From the NCBI GenBank assembly GCA_016708305.1, contig JADJGB010000008.1:248001-312000 (forward strand): a stretch of DNA of 64,000 bases. Reading direction: 5' to 3'. This stretch comes from Sphingobacteriales bacterium (GTDB lineage: Bacteria; Bacteroidota; Bacteroidia; Chitinophagales; Chitinophagaceae). This document shows positions 40,437-50,170 of the stretch, piece after piece (positions within the stretch are counted from its first letter, which is position 1; the number at the start of each line of letters is the position of its first letter). A model generated the notes under the pieces. It had not been told where the DNA came from. It did not search any database and worked only from the letters and a program-made list of their open reading frames with translations. The translations under genes were made by a program, and so were the position numbers.

Positions 40437-43310
40437 TTAAAACATTGGTCCCGAACCCCCATGCGGCATTCCCATCATCCCTCCGGGTGGTGGGCCGCCT
40501 CTCCAATCGCGTCTTTCATTACCGCCACCCGAAGAAGCTCTTCCTTTGCCAAAGTTTTTCAAACTGTAGGTAAAGGTAAGCATGAAATATTGTTTTAATA
40601 CCAGATTTTGCGAATCTTCAATGTAGTTGTCGGCAATAGTTCTTGTAATACTTTGATTTTGTTTGAGTAAATCAAAAACCGTCAATTTCAATTCACCTTT
40701 CTTTTGTTTTAAAAACTTCTTGCCAACTGCGGCATTCCATAACCAATAACTTTGATTGTACCCTGCCGATACACCCCTATAATTTTGATTAAACACATCA
40801 TTTTGTAAGAACCAGCCGTTTTTTGATAACAGGTTTAGTTGTAAACTCACGCTTTGATTGATATACCGGTTATTGGCATTATTAGCGCTGCTGATGGCAT
40901 TGCTGAAATTTGCATTATAGGCTATATTGTAATCTACATACTCGCTTATATTGCTCGATAGGCCTACACCGCCACTGTAAGAATAGCTTTTTGTAATGGT
41001 TTTAAGATAGTTAATCATACCCGGCAGTCTGGAATAGCTGGCGCCCACATTTACGTTCAGGTTTGACTTGATGGGTTTAAGCGGCATACTGTAAGTTAAG
41101 AAAGAACTAAGGCTTGCATATCCATTTAGATTAATCGGTTTTGAAAGTTGGGCATTTCTGCTTACGACTACCCCCTGTTCAATAGTGGAATCCTTTCTTA
41201 CTAGATATGTGGCATTAGAAATATAGTTATCGGTAGTTCTGGCAAAAATATTAGCAAAAAAACTGTGATTATTTCTTGTATTAGTGTAAGAATATCTGCC
41301 CATCATAAAATTTGAATAGGATTGTTTCAATTTGGGATTACCAACACTTGGATTTAATAAATTACTGGTGTTGGGTACATCCTGCAATTGGGTAACAGAC
41401 GGGAAACCGGTACTTGCACGATAGAACATCCTGATATTGCTGAATTTGCCCAGTTTTTTCATCCACATCATATTGGGTAATAATGCATTGAATGACTGGT
41501 CAACACTTGCAGGATTAGGCAATTGCCTGTCGCTCATTAATCTGGAGTTTTGATAATCAAGACCAAAGGCTAACTGGTTATCCCTGGTTTGGCCTAAACG
41601 GTAATTGATGCCGCCTCCATTTGTGATTACTTTACTGTCAAACAGGTTGGAAAGGCGGGTGTTAAAAATAGTATAATCGGCTCCATCAAATGAATACGCT
41701 TTTTGATCGGCATTATTATTTTGAATGCCTCCAGAATAATTAACCTCTAACATTGCCTTTTTGCCAATCGGTTCGGTATAACCAACCCTTGCATTATACT
41801 GACCACCATTAGTATTGTTGATTGTTTTTTGATTTTGAACCGAATCTTTTACAAAATTTGTGTAAAAATTTCTGACACGTTGATCACTAATACTATAGCC
41901 ATCATTTTTGCTATTATTTGAGTTCAATGAAATATAAAACGTTCTCCCCTTTTTTGCAAATGAGTGCCTGTACATCAGCATACTATTTATGTTAAATCCA
42001 TTTCTTCTGGATTCAGATTCTCCTGTTGATGTAGTAGTTGAATCATTGGGTAGGAAATAGGCTTCTGACGAATTATTGGAAAATGATTTATTTGTTTGAA
42101 AGTTTAGGCTGGGAATAAAAATGATGCTATTGTTGGAGTCGAGCTTGTATTCCATTCTTAAATTCAGCCTGTTATTATAATTGACAGTATTAGATTTGGA
42201 TCGGGAGTAGTTTGCCAAAATAGAATCTGGAGAGAATGTAGTTATCCTGCTGGTGTATGAATTATTATCAACATTACTGTTATTAAAGAAATAGCTTCCG
42301 GTAACCGATAACTTTTTTCCCCATTTATCACCATAATTTATACCTAAAGCATTGGTTTGGCTGATGCCCGGGCTTTGACCCACCATAAAGCCGCCTCCAC
42401 CACCGCCACGACCGCCGCCACGACCACCCCCACCGCCGCCGCCGCTGGTAACGCCCAGTAAATCCTGCGAGGCAAAATTCTGTTGGTTGGTATTATTAAA
42501 ATTTCCAATGAAAGACAACCTTCTGTCGCCATTAAAAAAACTCATATTACCTCCGGCTGCATAATGATTATCAGTACCATAACCGGCATATACCCGTCCA
42601 AACTGGCCATTTTTAATGCCGGTTTTTGTTACAATATTCAGAGCCTTTACCGAATTTCCATCCTCAAAACCGGTTTGTTGTGCCTGTTCGCTCATTCGAT
42701 CATACAACTGAATTTTATCTACCACATCCGAAGGCAGGTTTCTGAGCGCTGCCGTAGCATCATCGCCAAAAAAATCTTTTCCATCCACCGTTACCTTTTT
42801 TACCTGCTCTCCCTGGGCGGTTACAGTACCGCTTCTATCCACAGTAACTCCCGGCATCTTTTTAATCAAGTCCTCCACTGTCGCATCAGGGTTTACTTTA
42901 AACTGGCTGGCGCTAAACTGAGTGGTATCGCCTCTCTGCACTACATTGGGTGGCGATGCCACAATAACCACACCCTCCAGTGTTACTGTTTTTTTTGGTA
43001 TATACACTACACCCAAATTGACATTAGGCACCGAATCGGTAATGCTCACGGTTCTGGTAAGCGTTTCAAAACCAATTGAAGTAGCTTTTAATACATAATT
43101 GCCTTTGGTAAGACCTCTGAACATAAAAGTACCTTTACTATCTGACAATGAACTTCTTTTTTGAGTGGTATCTTCGGCATTTTGCATCTGAACAGTGGCG
43201 CTGTTAATTGTAGTGTTTTCAATCGGGTCTGTCAAAATCCCTCTTACTGACTGTGCATTTGTTAAAAAACCAACGCTTAATAGTAAAATAATTATTCCGT
43301 ATTTCTTCAT
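40437..43310 (-). CDS. Outer-membrane beta-barrel protein (TonB-dependent receptor-like, OMP_b-brl_3)
   Basis: 957 residues. Signal peptide (ending TNAQS), CNA/carboxypeptidase-regulatory domain (~20-110), plug-like region (VEDLIKKMPGVTVD, KKVTVDGKDFFGDD, LPSDVVDKIQLYD), then a long beta-barrel. A poly-Gly/Arg stretch (~residues 295-312) and a C-terminal Gly/Pro/Met-rich tail (RRDWRGGPPPGGMM) are unusual low-complexity features, perhaps surface loops. Unlike SusC it lacks a SusD partner. It is first in the run with the ECF sigma gene. Confidence 0.9.
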   Translation of the reverse strand: MKKYGIIILLLSVGFLTNAQSVRGILTDPIENTTINSATVQMQNAEDTTQKRSSLSDSKGTFMFRGLTKGNYVLKATSIGFETLTRTVSITDSVPNVNLGVVYIPKKTVTLEGVVIVASPPNVVQRGDTTQFSASQFKVNPDATVEDLIKKMPGVTVDRSGTVTAQGEQVKKVTVDGKDFFGDDATAALRNLPSDVVDKIQLYDRMSEQAQQTGFEDGNSVKALNIVTKTGIKNGQFGRVYAGYGTDNHYAAGGNMSFFNGDRRLSFIGNFNNTNQQNFASQDLLGVTSGGGGGGGRGGGRGGGGGGFMVGQSPGISQTNALGINYGDKWGKKLSVTGSYFFNNSNVDNNSYTSRITTFSPDSILANYSRSKSNTVNYNNRLNLRMEYKLDSNNSIIFIPSLNFQTNKSFSNNSSEAYFLPNDSTTTSTGESESRRNGFNINSMLMYRHSFAKKGRTFYISLNSNNSKNDGYSISDQRVRNFYTNFVKDSVQNQKTINNTNGGQYNARVGYTEPIGKKAMLEVNYSGGIQNNNADQKAYSFDGADYTIFNTRLSNLFDSKVITNGGGINYRLGQTRDNQLAFGLDYQNSRLMSDRQLPNPASVDQSFNALLPNMMWMKKLGKFSNIRMFYRASTGFPSVTQLQDVPNTSNLLNPSVGNPKLKQSYSNFMMGRYSYTNTRNNHSFFANIFARTTDNYISNATYLVRKDSTIEQGVVVSRNAQLSKPINLNGYASLSSFLTYSMPLKPIKSNLNVNVGASYSRLPGMINYLKTITKSYSYSGGVGLSSNISEYVDYNIAYNANFSNAISSANNANNRYINQSVSLQLNLLSKNGWFLQNDVFNQNYRGVSAGYNQSYWLWNAAVGKKFLKQKKGELKLTVFDLLKQNQSITRTIADNYIEDSQNLVLKQYFMLTFTYSLKNFGKGRASSGGGNERRDWRGGPPPGGMMGMPHGGSGPMF

Positions 43311-43503
43311 AAAAACTGTTATTATGGCGAATTGGACGCTTAAATACGTTCAAACCTTCGATAATTTTTTGTCAACTTCATACATTTGAAACAAAAAAAG
43401 CCGGATTAACTAAGCTTTGGGCCGGATTTAGGGACTCTTTAACAATTTTTACAAAATTGCCATTTAAAAAAAGTCATTTATCTTGCAGCCCTAATTTGAA
43501 ATT

Positions 43504-44019
43504 ATGGAATATACTAAGTTAGTAGCAGTAACCGGATTATCCGGCCTATTTGAATTGATTAGCAGCAAAACCGATGGCGCTATCGTAAAATCGTTGGAAG
43601 ACGGTACTACAAAATTTGCTGCCACCCGCAGGCATCAATTTTCGCACATCGAGAGCATTGAGATTTATACCACCGGCGACAATGTAAATCTTGCAGAAGT
43701 GTTAAAAGTAATGGAAGGTTCATCAGAGCCACTGCCAGATATTAAAAATGATACTGCTGTAAAAACATATTTTCTGAAAGTATATCCTTCAATGGATTTT
43801 GACAGGGTTTATACCAGCGATATGAAAAAAATGGTAAAATGGCTCGATATTTTAAAGAAAAATAATATTGAAATAGAATTGCCGAAGGAAGAGGTTGAGG
43901 CTAAGGAAGAGAATAAGATTGAGGTTGAGAAAAAGGCTGAGGTTGAGGTTGAGAAAAAGGTTCCGGCTAAAAAGGCGGCTGCAAAAAAGACAGCGACCAA
44001 AAAAACAACAAAAGAATAA
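43504..44019 (+). CDS. DUF5606 domain-containing protein
   Basis: 171 residues. The N-terminal ~115 residues (LVAVTGLSGLFELIS, GAIVKSLEDG, HIESIEIYTT, YPSMDFDRVYTSDMKKMVKW) form the DUF5606 domain, which is confined to Bacteroidota and of unknown function. The tail is a Lys/Glu/Ala repeat (EVEKKAEVEVEKK, KKAAAKKTATKK) of histone-H1-like type, suggesting nucleic-acid or ribosome contact (inference). It ends at a strong terminator. Confidence 0.88.
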   Translation: MEYTKLVAVTGLSGLFELISSKTDGAIVKSLEDGTTKFAATRRHQFSHIESIEIYTTGDNVNLAEVLKVMEGSSEPLPDIKNDTAVKTYFLKVYPSMDFDRVYTSDMKKMVKWLDILKKNNIEIELPKEEVEAKEENKIEVEKKAEVEVEKKVPAKKAAAKKTATKKTTKE

Positions 44020-44040
44020 TTAACAGATTATAAACCAATC

Positions 44041-44090
44041 AGCAACAGACAACGGGATTTCACAAATACCGGATTCTGTTGCTTTTTTTT
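44041..44090 (+). terminator. Intrinsic terminator after DUF5606 gene
   Basis: A 9-bp stem (AGCAACAGA / TCTGTTGCT, 44041-44049 and 44075-44083) is followed by T8. The start codon of the next gene lies only 2 bp past the T run. Confidence 0.85.
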
Positions 44091-44092
44091 GT

Positions 44093-45811
44093 ATGAGCAT
44101 ACTGAACACAAACATTAAACCTGCACCCAGACAGTTTTTACCCGAAGACTTTGTAATTACAGACTGGGATACACTTAAACCCTATTTTGAAAATCTGCTG
44201 AACAGAGCGCTTAACTCTTTAAGTGACTTGAAACTATGGCTTCGTGACAGCAGCGAACTGGAGGCCATTATTAGTGAAGATGCCAACTGGCGACAGATAC
44301 GAATGACCTGCGATACCGAAAATACAGAACTGGCTGAATCTTTTCAGTATTTTATGATGGAGATTCAGCCAAATATTCAGCCCTATTCCGACAAGCTGAA
44401 TACAAAATTGATTGAAAACCCTTTTACCAAAGAATTGCCGGAAGACGAATTCTTCACTTTTTTGAGAAACATCAAAAAGAATATCGAATTATTCCGAGAA
44501 GAAAATATCCCACTGCAAGCACAGTTAGCTGTGGAAGCTCAAAACTTTGGGATGATTATGGGCAAAATGACTGTAACCGTAAATGATAAAGAATATACAC
44601 TGCAACAGGCTGCTAAATTTTTGAAAGATGCCGACAGAAATTTAAGAGAAGCCGTGTATCGTAAAATTTCGGACCGAAGGCTACAGGATAAAGAAACATT
44701 GGATGAATTATTCAGTTCTTTAGTGCAAAAAAGACATCAGGTAGCGCTGCTTGCCGGATTTGAAAATTATCGTGATTATCGTTTTGCCGAATTAGGCCGG
44801 TTTGACTATACCAAAGAAGATTGCTCTCAATTTCACCAGGCAGTGAAACAACATGTGATGCCATTAGTAGATGAAATTCATGAAAAGAAAAAACAAACCC
44901 TAAGCTTGGGCAGCCTGCGACCCTGGGATGTGGATGCCGAAAAAGAAGGCGAAACTCCTTTAAAACCTTTTGAAAAAGGCGCCGAACTCCTGACCAAAAC
45001 TATTGCTTGTTTTAACCGGCTGAATCCTTTTTTTGGCACCTGCCTGCAAACGATGAACCAAATGCAGCGCCTCGATCTGGACAGCCGCAAGGGCAAAACG
45101 CCCGGTGGCTACAATTGTCCCCTTGCCGAAACCGGAGTGCCTTTTATCTTTATGAACGCTGCCGGAACACAGGATGACGTAACCACAATGGTACACGAAG
45201 GCGGACACGCTATTCATTCTTTCCTGACACATTCTTTACCACTAACAGGGTTTAAAGAATACCCCACCGAAATAGCAGAAGTAGCCAGCATGAGCATGGA
45301 ACTGTTCAGCATGGATGATTGGGATGTGTTTTATAATAATGCAGAAGAACATGACCGCGCACGTAAGCAACAATTAGAGCGGGTAATAACTATTTTTCCG
45401 TGGATAGCCGCCATTGACAAATTTCAGCATTGGATTTACGAAAACCCCCATCACTCCGCCAAAGAAAGAAAACAGGAATGGAGAAAAATTATGGATGAAT
45501 TTACACCCGCAAGTCTCGACACCGAAGGGCTTGATGAGTACCGGAACTATGGCTGGCAAAAGCAGCTGCATTTATACGAAGTGCCTTTATATTATATAGA
45601 ATATGGCATCGCCCAATTAGGCGCTATCGGTATGTGGCAACAATATAAAAAAGACAAAAAGCAGGCTTTGGAAAATTATATGCATGCATTAAGTCTTGGC
45701 GGTACAAGAACACTTCCGCAACTGTTTGAAGCGGCGGGCTTAAGCTTCGATTTTTCACCGGACTATATTAAAGAGTTGATAATGTTTGTGAAAGGGGAGA
45801 TGCATAATTAG
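44093..45811 (+). CDS. M3 family oligoendopeptidase
   Basis: 572 residues, intact. Zinc site HEGGH in TTMVHEGGHAIHSFLTH (~365-370) with the downstream Glu in EYPTEIAEVASMSMEL; C-terminal YGIAQLGAIGMWQQY and ALSLGGTRTLPQLFEAAGL are typical of PepF-like enzymes. It cleaves short peptides in the cytoplasm. Its ATG abuts the T run of the preceding terminator, so the leader is either minimal or derived by read-through. Confidence 0.95.
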   Translation: MSILNTNIKPAPRQFLPEDFVITDWDTLKPYFENLLNRALNSLSDLKLWLRDSSELEAIISEDANWRQIRMTCDTENTELAESFQYFMMEIQPNIQPYSDKLNTKLIENPFTKELPEDEFFTFLRNIKKNIELFREENIPLQAQLAVEAQNFGMIMGKMTVTVNDKEYTLQQAAKFLKDADRNLREAVYRKISDRRLQDKETLDELFSSLVQKRHQVALLAGFENYRDYRFAELGRFDYTKEDCSQFHQAVKQHVMPLVDEIHEKKKQTLSLGSLRPWDVDAEKEGETPLKPFEKGAELLTKTIACFNRLNPFFGTCLQTMNQMQRLDLDSRKGKTPGGYNCPLAETGVPFIFMNAAGTQDDVTTMVHEGGHAIHSFLTHSLPLTGFKEYPTEIAEVASMSMELFSMDDWDVFYNNAEEHDRARKQQLERVITIFPWIAAIDKFQHWIYENPHHSAKERKQEWRKIMDEFTPASLDTEGLDEYRNYGWQKQLHLYEVPLYYIEYGIAQLGAIGMWQQYKKDKKQALENYMHALSLGGTRTLPQLFEAAGLSFDFSPDYIKELIMFVKGEMHN

Positions 45812-45914
45812 TTGGTTTTGTTATTAATCAACAGAATAATAAACACTTATCTTATTTCAGTTGCTTCGACGAAATGGCCTTGAAAAAATTGCGTTAAAAA
45901 AATAATTTTCTATT

Positions 45915-46575
45915 TCGTCATTCTAGCGGAATTCCTTTTTCCCGTCAACTTGAACGAAGTCTCTTTTTCCTGATCATTTTGAACGGAGTTCCTTTTTCAC
46001 CGTCATTTTGAACGGAGCGAAGCGGAGTGAAAAATCTCCATGTTTTCAAAACAGTAAGATTTCTCCGCTGCGCTGCGCTTTTTATCTCCTTTACCGCTTT
46101 ATCTGAAACATATTACGAATCTTACTCCCTCTCCGTGAGGAGAGGGCTGGGGTGAGGCGTTGTTGCGCATTGCGACAATGGCCTTGAAAAAATGTGTTAA
46201 AAAAATGATTTTTCATTCCGTCATTTTGAACGGAGTTCCTTTTTCACCGTCATTTTGAACGGAGCGAAGCGGAGTGAAAAATCTCCATGTTTTCAAAACA
46301 GTAAGATTTCTCCGCTGCGCTGCGCTTTTTATCTCCTTTACCGCTTTATCTGAAACATATTACGAATCTTACTCCCTCTCCGTGAGGAGAGGGCTGGGGT
46401 GAGGCGTTGTTGCGCATTGCGACAATGGCCTTGAAAAAAATGCGTTAAAAAAATGATTTTTCATTCCGTCATTTTGAACGGAGTTCCTTTTTCACCGTCA
46501 TTTTGAACGGAGCGAAGCGGAGTGAAAAATCTCCATGTTTTCAAAACAGTAAGATTTCTCCGCTTCGCTGCGAAA
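45915..46575. repeat. Tandem 247-248-bp intergenic repeat, ~2.5 copies
   Basis: The block beginning CATTTTGAACGGAGTTCC recurs at about 45975, 46222 and 46470 with near identity. Each unit contains a CGTCATTTTGAACGGAGCG palindrome-type element (pairing with the downstream GATTTCTCCGC), plus a second motif, CCCTCTCCGTGAGGAGAGGG. Diverged half-units precede the first copy. The ~980 bp between the M3 gene and the next lipoprotein hold no gene. Confidence 0.9.
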
Positions 46576-46800
46576 AGACAGTGGGAAGGATAAAAGAATG
46601 GGTTAAAACATTCATCCTCTCGAACAGCGCGTTGCAAATTAAAATTGAAATTTCATATTTTTTTGTCAAAAAAACGTAATTTGGCATCAGATAAACAGCA
46701 TGTTCGTTGTTGCAAAAAATATCGTTAGCGATGCCGGATCAACCGGTTTACATCAGGTAGCCGAACTTACTGCGATGGTTTTATACATAAACTATTGTCA

Positions 46801-48343
46801 ATGAAGAATTTAATCATACTGCTGCTATTTGCCGTACTGGTGCCGTCTTGCAAAAAAGAGAAGCCCAAGCGTCCGCCCATCATATCCTCCTTCACCATCT
46901 CATCTACCACGATGACTACGGCGACATTTAATTTCAGTGTAAGTAATTACACTTCACTTAAATTAAATATTGATGGAAATATATTTGATGTCTCTGGAGG
47001 GGCTTATACTATCAGTGGTTTATCTGCTAACAAAAGCTACACCGCAGTACTTACAGCTAGCAATGCCGATGGAAGTGTGAGTCATTCACAAAGCTTCGCT
47101 ACTTCTAAAAGTAATCTTTCTGTATCAAGTTTTAATGCAGGCGATACCTCTTGGAATAGTGTCAGCTTCACTTTCGCTGCCACAAGCGATGCCACCATTG
47201 TGAGTCAAACTTTAATCAACACAAATACTTCCGAAAGTATTGATGTGATGAGTAAAACTAATCACAGTGTGAACAATCTCGCTCCAGATTCACTTTATAC
47301 TTTCACTTTTAAAGTGGGGGGATAATACAGGAAATGAAGTGAGTAAGGCTATAAGCTTTCGCACAAAGCAAAAAGCAAGTGATTGGTTTAGCATCAGTAG
47401 CATCACTTATGATTCAGCATTTGCTATTATCGGCAATGCCGTAAGTAGTAAATTAAGAATTAAAGTAAATGCTGATATGGCTAAAACCCTTCCAAGCTTG
47501 ACTGCTGATTTTGGAGTAAATAGAGTAGCAGTAAAAATGCTAAGATATTCTTTAAACGGAGCTCCTTGGGTAGTATTGAAAGCAGAAAATGGAAAAGTAA
47601 TATTTTCAAATGTATCCTTAAAAGCAGGTGAAAATATTTTTGACTGCTACTTTTCTTTAAAGGTGAATGTTGGTGTAGCAGATGGATCAGCACTCACTTT
47701 CTCTATCACTTCAATGAATGATGGCGAAGGCGGTACGCTTCCAAAGAGTGGAAGCTTCCCCAGTGCTTTGCAAGTGGGTAGTGTGAATGTGAATACAGCA
47801 CCTACTATCATCACTACAAGCTGGAATGGACATATGTATCTTAATACAAAAGTGTTTGGCCCGATTGAGATGAATCCAAATAAGAATTTTTCAGAATCAG
47901 GCCTCTATCAAGCCATAGCCATTAAGGCCACAGGTCCAGGAGGTGCAAGGTTTAGCTCTATTAAGTTAAAGAATCCTTATGCTTCCTTTACCGCTTTGGA
48001 GTTTAATAATAATTCATGGGTTACTTATACTAGTGGAACTGGTTATTCTAGTTATATTGTAAATAATTATTGGCAAAATGATTATGTAATTCTCAACATT
48101 CCAACAGATACTCTTAATAATAATCTCATACAGACAGATGGTATAACTAATAACAATTTTTATATCAAATGTGGTTTGAGGAACAATAGCTCTGTATGGT
48201 TTGATAGCGGTAATTATACTCCAGGATTGGGCGGGCTAATGCTTACTTCTAAATACGACTTAGTGCTTCGCAATAGCGATGGACAAGTTATAGATCTTTC
48301 AGAAGTAGCAGTGAAGCAAGGCGATGAAGTGCTTCAAAATTAA
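46801..48343 (+). CDS. Surface lipoprotein with Fn3/Ig-like domains (frameshifted)
   Basis: From the ATG at 46801 a lipoprotein signal (LVPSCKKEK) precedes two beta-sandwich-like units (FTISSTTMTTATFNFSVSN ... YTISGLSANKSYTAVLTA; VSSFNAGDTSWNSVSF ... VNNLAPDSLYTFTFKV) and a longer C-terminal region of unknown fold. The frame breaks at the G6 run near 47315-47321; five G give KVGDNTGNEVSKAISF, so one base is extra. The rebuilt protein is ~514 aa. It is the first gene after the tandem repeats and marks the left edge of the accessory island. Confidence 0.7.
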
Positions 48344-48362
48344 AATTATTGTTTAACTTTTA

Positions 48363-48393
48363 AAAACCACCCAAAAGGGTGGTTTCTTTTTTT
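48363..48393 (+). terminator. Intrinsic terminator
   Basis: A 9-bp stem AAACCACCC / GGGTGGTTT (48364-48372, 48377-48385) with an AAAA loop and a T7 tail ends the lipoprotein transcript. Confidence 0.85.
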
Positions 48394-48395
48394 AC

Positions 48396-48423
48396 TTGAC
48401 AAAAATTACATATTTGCTATTCT
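48396..48423 (+). promoter_or_regulatory. sigma70-type promoter, atypical for Bacteroidota
   Basis: TTGACA (48396-48401), 16-bp spacer, TATTCT (48418-48423) with an extended -10 TGC. Downstream is an AGGAG sequence before the ORF. Native Bacteroidota promoters use TTTG / TAnnTTTG. Confidence 0.6.
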
Positions 48424-48487
48424 CTAAACAGAATTCTTTTTTTAAAATTAAACTCGAGGACAGGAGAAAATCTGAACATGTTTTATT

Positions 48488-48736
48488 ATGAAACCAAGAT
48501 TTTTATTTAGTTGGGGAGGCTTTTTTGGTGGAGGTGGAAATTCAGACTCCGGATCAGATTTCAAAAGTAGTGGAAATATCGGGAAAGATATTAACGATAT
48601 TTCTGAAGTTGCCAAAGAATCCAATTCTTCTTTTACTAATTCTGCGAATGCTGGAGCAGATGCTAAAAGTGATAAAGATTATGATTCTGATGAAAAATGG
48701 GAAGCTCCCAGCTGGGTACCAGATTGGTTAAAATAG
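48488..48736 (+). CDS. Small Gly/Ser/Asp-rich protein of unknown function
   Basis: 82 residues: a short aromatic N-terminus (MKPRFLFSWGGFFGGGG), then low-complexity Ser/Asp/Lys/Asn sequence and an end with WEAPSWVPDWLK. No family recognised. It has an AGGAG-like ribosome site ~20 nt upstream and its own promoter and terminator, which argues that it is a real gene. Base composition is more AT-rich than the core genome. Confidence 0.5.
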   Translation: MKPRFLFSWGGFFGGGGNSDSGSDFKSSGNIGKDINDISEVAKESNSSFTNSANAGADAKSDKDYDSDEKWEAPSWVPDWLK

Positions 48737-48755
48737 TTTTTATCAAAAATTATCT

Positions 48756-48790
48756 AAAACTATAAATATTTAGAATATTTATAGTTTTTT
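48756..48790. terminator. Intrinsic terminator, perfect 15-bp hairpin
   Basis: Arms 48756-48770 and 48774-48788, AT-only apart from one G-C pair, with a 3-nt loop and trailing T run. Confidence 0.75.
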
Positions 48791-48799
48791 ATTTTAAGT

Positions 48800-48805
48800 T
48801 ATAAT
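48800..48805 (+). promoter_or_regulatory. Consensus TATAAT box
   Basis: TATAAT lies 9 bp before the ATG at 48814, so the transcript would be leaderless or almost so. Confidence 0.45.
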
Positions 48806-48813
48806 AAAGATAT

Positions 48814-49659
48814 ATGTCAAAATGGTTTGAAACAGAGAAGAAATATAATAATTCCTTTAATCAAGAAAATTCTTTTTGCTATCTTTTTAGTGATGCTTCT
48901 TTTTTAAAAAGAACTGAGGACTTTGTTCCGGAAAGACAATGGGATATTGCCTGTGGGATTTTATTTAAAGAAGATGATTTGAGGAGATATTTTACAAGTG
49001 TTAAAACAAAAAAAGATAATTTTTTAAATCTTATTATACCTACTAATACTTTTTATGATCAGTTTTATATCTATGATCACAATTATATTGAAAATGAAAA
49101 AGTAGAAATATTTTGGAGAGATATATTTTATAGTTTTTCCTTTAATGATATTAAAGATAAAAATTTTGAAGCAGGGCAAAATTATATGGCAACCAGAGGT
49201 ATAATATTAAAACAAACTGAGACTCATATTTTACTTGAAGTTGATAAATATTTACAATTTGGCAATAATCATAAAGATATTCAAGATGATTTTAAATATT
49301 TATCAATCCCAAAAAGCTATATAAGGAATTTTAGAAAAGTGGGTAGTGAGTGGAAAGTCGCAGAATTAAAAAAAGTTATTCCAAAATTAGATAATCTTAT
49401 TTTAGAAGGAAAAATATCAGTAGATAAAATAAGAAATGAATGTGATTCTTTTTATCTTGAAAATAAAAATAAAATTAGTTTTTTATCTGTTCCAAATAAG
49501 ATTACAAAAAAAATAGAATATGGTATAGATTTTTCTTATATGTGTACAGGTTTAGATTTTAAATATATAGAAAATATTAATTTTAACCTCTTTAATAGGA
49601 TTAAGAAAAAGAATTTTCTCAAAAGAATAGGAGATGATAAGTATATAGCAGTAAAATAA
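48814..49659 (+). CDS. Hypothetical protein of AT-rich island
   Basis: 281 residues, rich in Lys, Asn, Phe and Ile, with strongly AT-biased codons unlike the core genes. No signal peptide, membrane segment or known motif. Segments such as FVPERQWDIACGILFKEDDLRRYF, HNYIENEKVEIFWRDIFYSF and YLSIPKSYIRNFRK look like a compact cytosolic protein. It lies between two TATAAT-type promoters. I cannot assign a function. Confidence 0.6.
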   Translation: MSKWFETEKKYNNSFNQENSFCYLFSDASFLKRTEDFVPERQWDIACGILFKEDDLRRYFTSVKTKKDNFLNLIIPTNTFYDQFYIYDHNYIENEKVEIFWRDIFYSFSFNDIKDKNFEAGQNYMATRGIILKQTETHILLEVDKYLQFGNNHKDIQDDFKYLSIPKSYIRNFRKVGSEWKVAELKKVIPKLDNLILEGKISVDKIRNECDSFYLENKNKISFLSVPNKITKKIEYGIDFSYMCTGLDFKYIENINFNLFNRIKKKNFLKRIGDDKYIAVK

Positions 49660-49716
49660 ACTTTTAAAGTAGAAAGAGTTTTTGTGGACAACTTTTTAAG
49701 AATATAAATATTTCTT

Positions 49717-49725
49717 TGATATAAT
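49717..49725 (+). promoter_or_regulatory. Extended -10 promoter (TGATATAAT)
   Basis: A perfect TGn-TATAAT lies 35 bp upstream of the ATG at 49761. This is again sigma70-like rather than Bacteroidota-type. Confidence 0.55.
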
Positions 49726-49760
49726 ATATTTATCTATTAAAAATATTATTATTAAAATTT

Positions 49761-50112
49761 ATGTTTAAAAAATTATTGTTCTCTATTTTCTTTTTTGTTT
49801 TGATTGTGGGTGCCTATAAAGCTTATGCCTTTTTAGGTAAAGTAGAAAAAGAATATTCTCAAAATGTTACTTATGACAATTTACTTGTAGTCTCTGATAA
49901 TGATTTTAATGATACTATTTTTATTAAAGCCACTTCTACCCCCGGAAATACTTTAAAATTTTATGCAGATTGGAGTGATGATGTGCCTATTACAGATATT
50001 TTAATAGACACCCGCACAGTACCAGCAAATGGTATTGTGGAGTTTAATGTGCCACATAAATGGAATAGTGGAGTAGGGTTCCCTTTTACCAAGTAGATTT
50101 TACAGCTAAAGA
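49761..50112 (+). pseudogene. 5' part of Cys-rich/Ig-like surface protein, interrupted by IS66
   Basis: N-terminal membrane or signal segment (residues 3-20), then beta-rich sequence (YDNLLVVSDNDFNDTIFIKA, LKFYADWSDDVP). The frame stops at 50096, but adding one G at ~50076-50078 continues it as VPFYQVDFTAKD up to the IS66 target site GCTAAAGA (50105-50112). The same frame resumes after the IS at 52453. The gene is therefore reconstructable as 49761-50112 plus 52461-53958, ~616 residues. Confidence 0.75.
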
Positions 50113-50170
50113 GTATCCCTTCGACTAACCCCGTATTGCTTTACTAAGGTAGGTTATTGATTTTTGCCGG

